Part shown: positions 7,531-14,758 of the stretch, piece after piece
Numbering within the stretch: position 1 is the stretch's first letter
Layout: every line of letters begins with the position of its first letter
NCBI GenBank assembly: GCA_027314515.1
Contig: DAHVAR010000257.1
Location: 1 to 43,391 of the forward strand
Reading direction: 5' to 3'
DNA from: Actinomycetota bacterium
GTDB taxonomy: Bacteria; Actinomycetota; Actinomycetes; Streptosporangiales; Streptosporangiaceae
DNA: 43,391 nucleotides
Notes under the pieces: generated by a model
Seen by the model: only the letters and a program-made list of their open reading frames with translations
What the model was told of the DNA's origin: nothing
Databases searched by the model: none
Position numbers and translations under genes: made by a program

Positions 7531-9648
7531 ATGCTGGAGCGGCAGAACCAGGCGGTCCGGCAGCCGCCTGACGCACCCCTGAGCGGCCCGGAGACGCTCC
7601 TGGCCAGCCTCGATCCCGAGCAGCGCGAGGTCGCGCTGGCCGCACGCGGCCCGGTCTGCGTGCTGGCTGGCGCCGGAACAGGCAAGACCCGCGCGGTCGC
7701 GCACCGGATCGCTTACCTCGCCGCCACCGGCCAGGCTGATCCGGCACGGATACTCGCCGTGACGTTCACCACTCGGGCGGCCGGCGAGCTGCGCGGGCGG
7801 CTGCGTCAGCTTGGCCAGCATGTCCCCGGTGCTGGCATGAACAAGGTCCAGGCCAGGACGTTCCACTCGGCAGCGCTGCGGCAGCTCACCCACTTCTGGC
7901 CGGCGACGGTCGGCGGCGCGGCGCCACGCGTGCTGGAGTCCAAGATCAGCGTGGTCGCTGAGGTGGCGCGCCGCCTGCGGATCTCGGCCGGCCTGCCGGA
8001 GTTGCGGGACGTGGCGGGCGAGATCGAGTGGGCCAAAGTTACCCAGATCCGGCCCGATGACTACGCCGCCGCCAGTGCTAAGGCCGGGCGCACGCCGCCG
8101 TTGGATGCGGGAGCGCTGGCCAGGATCTACGCAGGTTACGAGGAGTTGCGGACCGAGCGCCACCTAGTCGACTTCGAATCAGTACTCGAGCTGACCGCGG
8201 CCATCCTGGCTGAGTACCCGGTAGCCGCCCGTTCCCTTCGGGATCGGTACAGGTGCTTTGTCGTGGACGAATACCAGGACGTCAACCCGCTGCAGAAGCT
8301 GCTGCTGGACATGTGGCTGGGCGATCGTGACGAGATCTGCGTCGTCGGCGACCCCCGCCAGACGATCTACTCATTCACCGGTGCCACTCCGGCCTACCTG
8401 ACCGGCTTCCCGGCCGAGTTCCCGGCAGCTCAGGTGATCCGGCTGGTACGCAATTACCGGTCTAGCCCTCAGGTCGTGGCGCTTGCCAACAAGCTGGTGG
8501 CGGCCGCCGGGCCGCCAGGCCCCGAAGCGCTGGTTGCCCAGCGGGCGCCCGGCCCGGCGCCGCTGCTGACTGAGTATCCGGATGAGCCGGCCGAAGCAGC
8601 TGCCGTGGCCAGGCAGGTGCAGGCGCTGCTCAAGGCCCGCACGCCGGCTGGCGAGATCGCTGTGCTCCTCCGCACGAACGCGCAAACGGCAGCCTACGAG
8701 CAGGCGCTCGCGGAGGCCGGCGTCCCGTTTCAGCTGCGCGGCGCCGAGCGCTTCTTCGACCGGGGCGAGGTACGCCAGGCGGTCGGGCTGGTCCGGGCTG
8801 CCGCCAAGTCCGCTTCGGCCCCCGATGACCCGGCTGCCGAGGTCAGCGCGATCCTGTCCAGCATCGGCCTGACCGCCCAGCCGCCAGGCGGTCGCGGCAC
8901 AGCGCGCGAACGCTGGGAGTCGCTGGAAGCGCTGGCGCAGCTCGCCGCGACCTTCTTCGCCTCGAATCCGGCGGCGGGCCTGGCCGGCCTGGCTGCCGAG
9001 CTTGCCGTTCGCAGCGCCATCGGGCATGCGCCCGCTATGGCCGGAGTCACGCTCGCCTCGCTGCACTCGGCCAAGGGCCTGGAATGGCAAGCCGTGTTCC
9101 TGCCCGGCCTTACCGACGGCACGGTGCCGATCATCTACGCGCAGACCGACGAGGCCGTCGAGGAGGAGCGGCGGCTGCTGTATGTCGGCATTACCAGGGC
9201 GCGTGAGCGGCTTTACCTCTCCTGGTCGGTAGCAAGGGCGCCAGGCGGGCGCCGGGTGCGTAAGCCGTCGAGATTTCTCGCGGGCTTGACCGGCCGGCAC
9301 GCCGAGCAGACGGGTGCGCGCACGGCGGGGCGGCGAGGTGGCGCGCCCGGTGGCGGCGTGCGGCCGGGCGGCGTGCGGCCGGGCGGCGTCAGCCCGGAAG
9401 CAGGCGACGCGCTGTTCAGCAGGCTCAGGGAGTGGCGGCTGGCGGCCAGCAAAGAGCAGGGGGTGCCGGCTTACGTCGTGTTCTCTGACGCCACCCTGCA
9501 GGCGATCGCGGCCGCGCGACCGGCCAGCCGTCGCGAGCTTGCGAGCATCCCCGGTGTCGGAGCCGTCAAGCTCGACCGGTACGGTGCCGCCGTGCTCGAA
9601 CTATGCGCCGCCGCCGGGACCAGCCCTGACGGCCTGGCGGCGACATGA
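7531..9648 (+). CDS. uvrD2: ATP-dependent DNA helicase UvrD2 (SF1A, HRDC domain)
   Basis: The 705-residue SF1 helicase shows Walker A GAGTGKT at 47-53, FTTRAAGELRGRL (motif Ia), VDEYQDVNPLQ (motif II) and GDPRQTIYSFTGA (motif III). It also has ASLHSAKGLEWQAVFLPGL (motif V region) and RLLYVGITRARERLYL (motif VI). An HRDC domain occupies about 628-700. The linker between helicase core and HRDC is Gly/Arg/Pro-rich with repeats of VRPGG and contains no cysteine. As I recall, mycobacterial UvrD2 has a tetracysteine motif there. The ATG has an AGGAGG site at 7515-7520. The stop overlaps the tesB start (ATGA), so the two are coupled. Confidence 0.94.
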   Translation: MLERQNQAVRQPPDAPLSGPETLLASLDPEQREVALAARGPVCVLAGAGTGKTRAVAHRIAYLAATGQADPARILAVTFTTRAAGELRGRLRQLGQHVPGAGMNKVQARTFHSAALRQLTHFWPATVGGAAPRVLESKISVVAEVARRLRISAGLPELRDVAGEIEWAKVTQIRPDDYAAASAKAGRTPPLDAGALARIYAGYEELRTERHLVDFESVLELTAAILAEYPVAARSLRDRYRCFVVDEYQDVNPLQKLLLDMWLGDRDEICVVGDPRQTIYSFTGATPAYLTGFPAEFPAAQVIRLVRNYRSSPQVVALANKLVAAAGPPGPEALVAQRAPGPAPLLTEYPDEPAEAAAVARQVQALLKARTPAGEIAVLLRTNAQTAAYEQALAEAGVPFQLRGAERFFDRGEVRQAVGLVRAAAKSASAPDDPAAEVSAILSSIGLTAQPPGGRGTARERWESLEALAQLAATFFASNPAAGLAGLAAELAVRSAIGHAPAMAGVTLASLHSAKGLEWQAVFLPGLTDGTVPIIYAQTDEAVEEERRLLYVGITRARERLYLSWSVARAPGGRRVRKPSRFLAGLTGRHAEQTGARTAGRRGGAPGGGVRPGGVRPGGVSPEAGDALFSRLREWRLAASKEQGVPAYVVFSDATLQAIAAARPASRRELASIPGVGAVKLDRYGAAVLELCAAAGTSPDGLAAT

Positions 9649-10511
9649 CCAAGGAGCTCGACGAGGTCATCGATCTGCTGGATCTGGAGCAGATCGAGCA
9701 AGACATCTTCCGCGGCGACAGCCCGGCGGGCGAGCGCCGGCAGCGGGTCTTCGGCGGCCAGGTGGCCGGCCAGGCTCTCGTCGCCGCTGGACGCACGGTC
9801 CCGGCGGACCGGCCGGTGCACTCGCTGCATGCGTATTTCATCCGGCCCGGTGACCCGACGGTTCCGCTGGTCTACATCGTGGACCGGGTCCGCGACGGCC
9901 GGTCCTTCACGACCCGCCGGGTCACCACGGTCCAGCATGGCAAGACGATCTTTACGCTGTCCGCGTCGTTCCATCGCGGCGAGCGCGGGCTTGAGCATGC
10001 CGATACGATGCCGGCGGTTCCCGGACCGGAGGATGTCGAGCCGACCGCCGACCGGCTGCGCCGGCTGAGCGGGCCGGCCGCCGAGGAGTACTCCTGGCGA
10101 AGCCCGATCGACATCCGGTACGTCGGGCCGCTTACTGCCGAGGCCGCGCGCGACCGGTCGCTGATCTCGTCCCGCAACGTGGTCTGGCTGCGGGCCGACG
10201 GCGAGCTCCCGGACGACCCGCTGCTGCATGTCTGCCTCATGACCTACGCGTCCGACATGACGCTGCTGGACACCGTGCTGCTGGCGCACGGGATCTCCTG
10301 GACCGACGGGGTGATCGCGGGTGCCAGCCTGGATCACGCGATGTGGTTTCATCGCCCGTTCCGGGCTGACCAGTGGCTCCTGTACGTTCAGGATTCACCG
10401 ATCGCCAGCGGTGGCAGGGGACTGGCCAGGGGCGAGGTCTACACGCGCGAGGGCCAGCTCGTCGTGTCGGTGGTCCAGGAGGGCATGCTGCGCCCGCGCG
10501 AGCTTCGCTGA
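9645..10511 (+). CDS. tesB: Acyl-CoA thioesterase II (TesB family, double hotdog)
   Basis: The 288-residue protein is a TesB-type double-hotdog thioesterase that hydrolyses acyl-CoA to free fatty acid and CoA. The family features RVFGGQVAGQALVAAGRTV (about 34-52), HSLHAYFIRPGD (about 59-70) and the repeat-two motifs LMTYASDMTLLDT and ASLDHAMWFHRPFR are all present. The conserved Asp (SDMTLLD), Thr and Gln used in E. coli TesB are recognisable. It begins inside the uvrD2 stop codon. Its 3' end is followed by the whiB7 promoter and leader. Confidence 0.93.
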   Translation: MTKELDEVIDLLDLEQIEQDIFRGDSPAGERRQRVFGGQVAGQALVAAGRTVPADRPVHSLHAYFIRPGDPTVPLVYIVDRVRDGRSFTTRRVTTVQHGKTIFTLSASFHRGERGLEHADTMPAVPGPEDVEPTADRLRRLSGPAAEEYSWRSPIDIRYVGPLTAEAARDRSLISSRNVVWLRADGELPDDPLLHVCLMTYASDMTLLDTVLLAHGISWTDGVIAGASLDHAMWFHRPFRADQWLLYVQDSPIASGGRGLARGEVYTREGQLVVSVVQEGMLRPRELR

Positions 10512-10554
10512 TAACGGCCCGGCTGCGGCATGGCTACAAAGAAGTCGCAGGTAG

Positions 10555-10592
10555 AAAAAGAGTTGCCGGGGCTAAGTGCCCCTGCATAGGCT
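10555..10592 (+). promoter_or_regulatory. Predicted WhiB7-type promoter of the whiB7 leader
   Basis: An A-rich tract (AAAAA at 10555-10559) sits three bases upstream of a -35-like TTGCCG (10563-10568). After an 18-base spacer comes a -10-like TAGGCT (10587-10592). WhiB7 is known to activate sigma-A promoters that carry an AT-rich block next to the -35, bound by its AT-hook, and to activate its own promoter. Position, order and spacing fit that architecture. The transcript would then start near 10599, about 470 bases before the whiB7 start codon. Confidence 0.55.
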
Positions 10593-10641
10593 TCAGTTTG
10601 TCCGCAGGCCAGCCCACTGTGCCCGAGAGGAGGTGCCCGAG

Positions 10642-10950
10642 ATGCTGAACATCACTTTGGCCGTGAAGGCCGTCAGGCGACCGCTCGCCGGTTCCGGCGT
10701 GGGCGCCTTCCGGTGTGACGGCGCCTGGGCCGGCTCGTCCGCCAGCCAGCTGACCGCTGGGCACCCGGTGCCGCGCATCCGGGCTGTCGTCGTGCCGGTT
10801 TATGCCGGCCCGGCTGCTGGTACGGGCATTGCGGGCGCATCTAGCGCCGGCAATGTCGGCGGCAGCCAGCTCAACCTGATGACCCGCATTCACCCAGTTA
10901 CCCAGGGCGGAGTGGGTCCGCATCCGGCGAGGGAACCGGATCCGGTCTAG
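10642..10950 (+). CDS. Upstream ORF in the whiB7 leader
   Basis: An ATG with a strong AGGAGG site at 10628-10633 opens a 102-codon frame, starting MLNITLAVKAVRRPLAG and ending at the TAG at 10948-10950. The peptide has no recognised domain. whiB7/wblC genes in actinobacteria are reported to be controlled by a translated uORF followed by an intrinsic terminator. This ORF lies in exactly that position, between the predicted promoter and the terminator. The stop codon falls in the loop region of a small hairpin. The act of translation is probably what matters, although a functional peptide is not excluded. Confidence 0.65.
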   Translation: MLNITLAVKAVRRPLAGSGVGAFRCDGAWAGSSASQLTAGHPVPRIRAVVVPVYAGPAAGTGIAGASSAGNVGGSQLNLMTRIHPVTQGGVGPHPAREPDPV

Positions 10951-10986
10951 CAAAGACCGGCCAGATCCCCTCCAGGCCGCGGACCC
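10914..10986 (+). promoter_or_regulatory. Candidate antiterminator pairing in the whiB7 leader
   Basis: GGGTCCGC at 10914-10921, inside the uORF, is identical to the start of the 3' arm of the downstream terminator. It is complementary to GCGGACCC at 10979-10986, the terminator 5' arm. The 8-base pairing (plus a neighbouring G-U) would exclude the terminator. A smaller hairpin (CCGGTCT at 10942-10948 with AGACCGG at 10954-10960) sits between the two arms. The pairing is seen directly; its regulatory use is inferred. Confidence 0.5.
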
Positions 10987-11009
10987 GACAAGGGTCCGCG
11001 GCCTTCGTT
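10975..11009 (+). terminator. Intrinsic terminator/attenuator upstream of whiB7
   Basis: GGCCGCGGACCC (10975-10986) and GGGTCCGCGGCC (10992-11003) form a perfect 12-base stem with a GACAA loop, followed by a short T-containing run TTCGTT. It stands 60 bases before the whiB7 start and downstream of the uORF, where attenuators of whiB7/wblC leaders are reported. Confidence 0.75.
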
Positions 11010-11068
11010 ATGCAAGGCCTCAGATTGTCAGAGGTGTGAGAGAAGCTCGACGAGGAGTGGAAGAGGGG

Positions 11069-11413
11069 ATGGCACCGATGCAGTGGCCCGGCACAACGGC
11101 CGTGCTGGAGGGACTGGCCGACGTTCGCGGCAGCGCTCAGCTGAGCACACAGGCACCTGACGGCCAGGTGTTCGCCAGCGCCGAGCTGCCGTGCAGAGAT
11201 GACCCAGAGCTGTTCTTCGCGGAATCGCCGGAGGATGTCGAGTTCGCGAAGTCACTGTGCGGGAGCTGCGCGGCAAGGATGGCCTGCCTTGCCGGAGCTG
11301 TCGCCCGCGCCGAGCCATGGGGTGTTTGGGGCGGCGAGCTGTTCATGCGGGGCGAGATTGTCCCGCGCAAGCGGCCACGGGGACGTCCGCGCAAGGACGC
11401 GGTTGCGGCCTGA
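11069..11413 (+). CDS. whiB7: WhiB7/WblC-type Fe-S transcription factor
   Basis: WhiB7 is a 4Fe-4S protein that binds the primary sigma factor and activates intrinsic antibiotic-resistance genes. Four cysteines are present (one in ELPCRDD, CGSC, and one in RMACL), followed by the WhiB turn EPWGVWGGEL. The C-terminal AT-hook RKRPRGRPRKD is the hallmark that separates WhiB7 from other WhiB proteins. The frame extends to a GTG at 11036. I prefer ATG 11069, with AGGAG at 11053-11057; ATG 11078, which follows GAGGGG, is also possible. The long leader upstream and the uvrD2 neighbourhood match known whiB7 loci. Confidence 0.93.
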   Translation: MAPMQWPGTTAVLEGLADVRGSAQLSTQAPDGQVFASAELPCRDDPELFFAESPEDVEFAKSLCGSCAARMACLAGAVARAEPWGVWGGELFMRGEIVPRKRPRGRPRKDAVAA

Positions 11414-11464
11414 CCAAGGCCGATGCCGCACTGAGCCGACAACGATGATGGGATAGGTGCGACG

Positions 11465-11665
11465 GTGCATATGCACACGGAGCTTGCGCGCGAGCGGCGG
11501 AAGAGCTTGCTTGCGGATGCCGCTGTACAGCGGGAAGTGCAGCGGGCTCAGCTCTACGGCAGGATCTCCCGGCGGGCCGAGCGGGCCGAGCGGCGGCAGC
11601 TCAGCCGACGTGATCAAGCGATCCGGCTGAGGGTCCGGCTCGAGCAACTTGAATCGGCCGACTAG
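11465..11665 (+). CDS. Small charged protein downstream of whiB7
   Basis: A 66-residue frame starts at GTG 11465 (or ATG 11471) after a GGATAGG-like site, 51 bases after whiB7. The product is helical and very rich in Arg, Glu and Ala (ELARERRKSLLADAAVQ, RISRRAERAERRQLSRR), with no cysteine, signal peptide or membrane segment. I do not recognise a named family. Codon usage is like its neighbours and the frame fills the gap before a terminator, which favours a real gene, possibly cotranscribed with whiB7. Confidence 0.6.
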   Translation: MHMHTELARERRKSLLADAAVQREVQRAQLYGRISRRAERAERRQLSRRDQAIRLRVRLEQLESAD

Positions 11666-11677
11666 CCGGCCTGGCGC

Positions 11678-11717
11678 ATCGGGGCCTGGGGAGCTAAGAG
11701 GCTTCCTGGGCCCCGAT
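11678..11717. terminator. Bidirectional terminator between converging genes
   Basis: ATCGGGGCC (11678-11686) pairs with GGCCCCGAT (11709-11717). The stem continues inward by four more pairs, two of them G-U. The loop contains the stop codon of the minus-strand ABC1 kinase gene. It lies between the small plus-strand ORF and that gene. Confidence 0.5.
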
Positions 11718-13118
11718 CGTCTCCGCAGCCTGGCCCGTGCCGCCGGTGCCCGTGCCGGTACCGTCAGCGGCCGCTGTGATGACAGGTGCGCCGTCCGGTG
11801 CATGACCGCCGACTGGGCCGTAGCCAGGGACCCAGCGCAGTACCTCAGCCCGGAACGCCCCGTTGCACTCCAGTTGGCAGAGCACTCCAATGCCGGCGGT
11901 CGAGACCCGGTGAATCAGCACATACGACGGCGGCAGGTTGAATCGCCTGGCCACATTGGCAGCCCGGATTTCGGTCATGCGGGCGGCCTCGGCTCGCATC
12001 CACTCGCGGCTGAACGCGAATGTCTCCCCCCGCGACGGTTCGGCCAGCGGCGCTAGGAAAGCACGCAGTTCAGCGAGATCGATTCTCACGCCGGGCCTCA
12101 GGAAGCCGTGCGCCCGCAGGTCCTCCTCGACCTGCTCGATCTCTCCGTCGTTGTGCATAAGCCAGAGCAGCCGCCCGAATATGAGCGGCAGCCCCTGAGG
12201 GAGCCGGTCGACGGCACCGAAGTCCAGGACGCCGAGCCGCCCATCCGGGAGCAGGCGGAAATTGCCCGGGTGCGGATCGGCGTGCAGCAGCCCGGCCCTC
12301 GCTGGCCCTGAGAAGAGGAAACGCACGAGCAGGATGCCGGCCATGTCCCGGTCTTCCTGCGCGCCGGAGGCGATGATCTTGGCGAGCGGGATCCCGTCCA
12401 TCCACTCGCTGACCAGCACATGATCGGTGGCCATAAGCACCTGAGGAACCACGATGTCCGCGTCCCCGGCGAAGGCGTCCGCGAACGCCTGCTGTGATGC
12501 ACCCTCCAGCCGGTAGTCGAGTTCCTCCACGACCCTGTCCCGCAACTCCGCCAGCATCGGCTTGACGTCCAGCCCTGGCATCAGCACGCTGAACAGCCTG
12601 CCGACACGGCTGAGCTGGGTGAAGTCATTGCTGAGGGCGCGCCCGGCGCCCGGGTACTGGATCTTCACAGCGACCGCGCGGCCATCACGCCAGACCGCGC
12701 GGTGCACCTGGCCGATCGAGGCGGCGGCCGCGGGTACGTCATCGAACTCGGCAAAGTGCTCGCGCCAGCCGGCGCCGAGGTCTTGAGCCAGCATCTTGTG
12801 CACCGTCGCGGCGGGCAGCGGCGGTGCTGACTCTTGCAGCCTTGTCAGGGTCGCGCGATACGGCCCGGCGATCTCCGGCGGCAGCGCGGCCTCGAAGATC
12901 GACAGCGCCTGCCCGAGCTTGAGAGCACCGCCCTTCAGCTCGCCGAGGACCCGGAAGATCTGCTCCGCGGTCCGTTGCTGCAATTCCTGTGCGACGATCT
13001 CGGCTGGCCGGCCGCCGAGCCGCTTGCCGAGCCCGAGTGCTGCCCGGCCAGCCATGCCCACCGGCAGCGAGGCTAGCTTGGCAGTCCTGACTACGGCGCG
13101 CTGCGGAAGATCGCTCAT
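11694..13118 (-). CDS. ABC1/UbiB-family atypical kinase (Rv3197-like)
   Basis: The 474-residue protein has the ABC1 signature. KxGQ (KLGQ at 67-70) sits in the N-terminal extension, with [11 protein letters not shown] in place of a normal Gly-rich loop at about 131-141. The ATP lysine is in VAVKIQYP (K152), the catalytic loop is HADPHPGNF at 279-287, and DFG is at 299-301. ABC1 proteins are ATPase/kinase-like factors, several linked to quinone biosynthesis. The mycobacterial neighbour of whiB7, as I recall, is this type and has been connected to macrolide resistance. The last 40 residues are a Gly/Thr/Ala-rich low-complexity tail. A small membrane-protein gene diverges from it. Confidence 0.92.
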   Translation of the reverse strand: MSDLPQRAVVRTAKLASLPVGMAGRAALGLGKRLGGRPAEIVAQELQQRTAEQIFRVLGELKGGALKLGQALSIFEAALPPEIAGPYRATLTRLQESAPPLPAATVHKMLAQDLGAGWREHFAEFDDVPAAAASIGQVHRAVWRDGRAVAVKIQYPGAGRALSNDFTQLSRVGRLFSVLMPGLDVKPMLAELRDRVVEELDYRLEGASQQAFADAFAGDADIVVPQVLMATDHVLVSEWMDGIPLAKIIASGAQEDRDMAGILLVRFLFSGPARAGLLHADPHPGNFRLLPDGRLGVLDFGAVDRLPQGLPLIFGRLLWLMHNDGEIEQVEEDLRAHGFLRPGVRIDLAELRAFLAPLAEPSRGETFAFSREWMRAEAARMTEIRAANVARRFNLPPSYVLIHRVSTAGIGVLCQLECNGAFRAEVLRWVPGYGPVGGHAPDGAPVITAAADGTGTGTGGTGQAAETIGAQEAS

Positions 13119-13205
13119 GATCTCTATTGTCGGGCAAGCTGGATGGCCGTGCTACCAGTGCCCGGCCCGGTAGCCACGGAAACGACGAGTAGGAGGATCG
13201 TGCTG

Positions 13206-13415
13206 ATGGCTAACCGCCTGCTCATCGCTGCCGGTGCTGTCGCCATGGTGGCCGGCGTGGTGTTTGCCTTGCAAGGCTTTGGCGTCCTCGGCGGCAGCGT
13301 AATGTCAGGCAGTTCACTGTGGGCAGCGCTCGGGCCAGTCATCGCGCTGGCCGGACTGGTGGCCGTCGTGGCCGGAGTTCGCCGGCTGCGTTCATCCCCT
13401 CGGGCTCGCGGCTAG
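13206..13415 (+). CDS. Small two-helix membrane protein
   Basis: The frame is open from 13143, but ATG 13206 has an AGGAGG site at 13191-13196 and gives a compact 69-residue protein. Two hydrophobic helices (about 5-25 and 38-58) flank the loop LQGFGVLGGSVMSGSSLW. The loop recurs in small actinobacterial membrane proteins of unknown function, and the C-terminus is basic. The last 77 bases overlap the end of the converging E1-like gene. No enzymatic role is evident. Confidence 0.75.
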   Translation: MANRLLIAAGAVAMVAGVVFALQGFGVLGGSVMSGSSLWAALGPVIALAGLVAVVAGVRRLRSSPRARG

Positions 13416-14355
13416 CAGGCCGGGACTGGCTAGTCCGGTCTTGGCTGGCCTGGTGACTGCCGCACGCGCAGGCCGGATGCGGCAGCCATGTCCTGCGCCG
13501 CCATTGCCACGATGGCAGGACTAGCTCCAGCGTGCCGTTGGCCGTCGCATCTGCCCGGTGCGAGCGGTCAGCGAAAGCGACCGCTTGCGCGGCGGTCTGA
13601 GCCGCGACCGAGGCGGCCAGCACGGCATCGCAGCCGGGCGGGTCCGCGCAGCGGCTGGCCAGCTGGGCGAGAATCAGCGGCCAGGCTGGGTCTCGCTCTG
13701 CCTTAGTCAGGTCGATGCAGCGCAGGCAGGCAGTGACAGCTGGCCGAACCAGCGGCCCGACGACACCGATGGCTTCCTCGGCGTAAGCCGCGAGGTACGG
13801 CTGCCGCAGCCGGAGCAGTTCGGCCGTTTCGGCGGGCGACTGCCGGCCGACGAGCACGAGTAAGTCAGCCTGGCTGGCTTCCGATGGGCTGTCTGTCCCG
13901 GTGGCTGCCAGACCAGAGCTGGTGAGCAAATCCGCGACCAGCGCGGCCACCGGACCGCGTCCGGATACCTGCACCGTGCACGAGGAGCGCCGGGCGAGCA
14001 GGCTAGCGCCGCCGTCACTGTCCTGCACTGCCAGCGACGCGGTGGCGAGCACCGGCCTGAGCCGCTGGCGCAGCTCCGGCGGTACAGTGCGCAGCATCTC
14101 GGCCGGGAAGTCGACAACGGCGCCGGCTGCGGCCAGCAGGGCGAGGATCCGCTCGGTCACTTCCCGCGGCACTCCGTGCTGGCCGGCCTCGGCGATGAGC
14201 TGCTCGCGATCCCGGCTGCCATCGAGCAGCCGGATCACGCTCGATGCCGTCGCCATGCCCGAGATGGCAACCGCGCGGCGCGGATCGACGCCGATCTGCA
14301 CCGTGTCGCTGTCCCGCCAGAGGGGCAGCAATCCTGGTCGTAATGCGGGCCTCAC
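13339..14355 (-). CDS. E1/ThiF-like, cyclodehydratase-domain-like protein
   Basis: The 338-residue protein resembles the E1-like (ThiF/YcaO-partner) proteins annotated in actinomycetes as TOMM-precursor-binding or cyclodehydratase-domain proteins. Residues 1-105 form a winged-helix-like precursor-binding segment (SVIRLLDGSRDREQL, TERILALLAAAGAV). Residues about 125-300 contain the E1 fold with GPVAALVADLLTSSGLA, GPLVRPAVTACLRCIDL and DPAWPLILAQL. A Cys/His cluster (HPACACG) lies near the C-terminus. No canonical adenylation GxGxxG motif is obvious, and no YcaO gene or precursor peptide lies nearby. From memory, the mycobacterial ABC1-kinase locus has a gene of similar length here (Rv3196). 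Confidence 0.7.
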   Translation of the reverse strand: MRPALRPGLLPLWRDSDTVQIGVDPRRAVAISGMATASSVIRLLDGSRDREQLIAEAGQHGVPREVTERILALLAAAGAVVDFPAEMLRTVPPELRQRLRPVLATASLAVQDSDGGASLLARRSSCTVQVSGRGPVAALVADLLTSSGLAATGTDSPSEASQADLLVLVGRQSPAETAELLRLRQPYLAAYAEEAIGVVGPLVRPAVTACLRCIDLTKAERDPAWPLILAQLASRCADPPGCDAVLAASVAAQTAAQAVAFADRSHRADATANGTLELVLPSWQWRRRTWLPHPACACGSHQASQDRTSQSRPASREPEGMNAAGELRPRRPPVRPAR

Positions 14356-14372
14356 GCCTCCGAGAGTGCCAT

Positions 14373-14426
14373 GCCGGACCGACAGTCTGCGCCGGACCGG
14401 CAGTCTGCGCCGGACCGGCAGTCTGC
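14373..14426. repeat. 18-base triplicate upstream of the E1-like gene
   Basis: The unit GCCGGACCGGCAGTCTGC occurs three times in tandem (14373-14390 with one change, then 14391-14408 and 14409-14426 exactly). Each unit contains the small palindrome GCCGG-A-CCGGC. It starts 18 bases upstream of the minus-strand start codon at 14355, so it sits in the leader or promoter of that gene. Confidence 0.9.
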
Positions 14427-14584
14427 AGTTCGCGCACAGGTCCCGGCCGACGGCCGGCCCGCAAGTCCCCGGACCCCGGGGCCAGACCGCTCGCCCCTTC
14501 CCCGGAAGCAGCGGGAGTGCCCCGGCCCCGGGGAACCCTGGCCTGCGAAGCTAGGCTCGGCAGACCGGGCGGTCAAGGGTGCGC

Positions 14585-14723
14585 TGTGGACATCGCTGTG
14601 AAGATCGTGGGGACTTCACGGCATGTCATTGTGGATAGCGCTGCGCAACGTTGTGGATGCGGCGGGGCGCGGGCACCTCGTCACCACGTGACCTGCGGAA
14701 CGGTGTCCACATCGTGTGGACGC
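14585..14723. promoter_or_regulatory. Cluster of DnaA-box-like 9-mers in a 403-base gap
   Basis: The non-coding stretch 14356-14758 holds the 18-base triplicate, GC-rich palindromes (about 14460-14560) and five 9-mers close to the actinobacterial DnaA box TTGTCCACA or its complement. They are TGTGGACAT (14585), TGTGGATAG (14630), TGTGGATGC (14652), GTGTCCACA (14703) and TGTGGACGC (14715). The last two form a perfect inverted repeat GTCCACA-TCG-TGTGGAC (14705-14721). No dnaA or dnaN gene is near. DnaA binding is inference. Confidence 0.4.
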
Positions 14724-14758
14724 AGATTAAACCGCGGCTAATCTGGCGTTGACCGCCG

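Noticed and set aside
7531-9648. Long minus-strand ORFs (for example 8371-9300) inside uvrD2
   Set aside because: High-GC shadow frames opposite a clear helicase gene.
10568-10582. GGGGC-TAAGT-GCCCC as a terminator after tesB
   Set aside because: Only five pairs, no T-run, and it overlaps the spacer of the predicted whiB7 promoter.
14585-14723. Chromosomal replication origin
   Set aside because: Box matches are imperfect, there is no AT-rich unwinding region and no dnaA, dnaN or gyr gene nearby.
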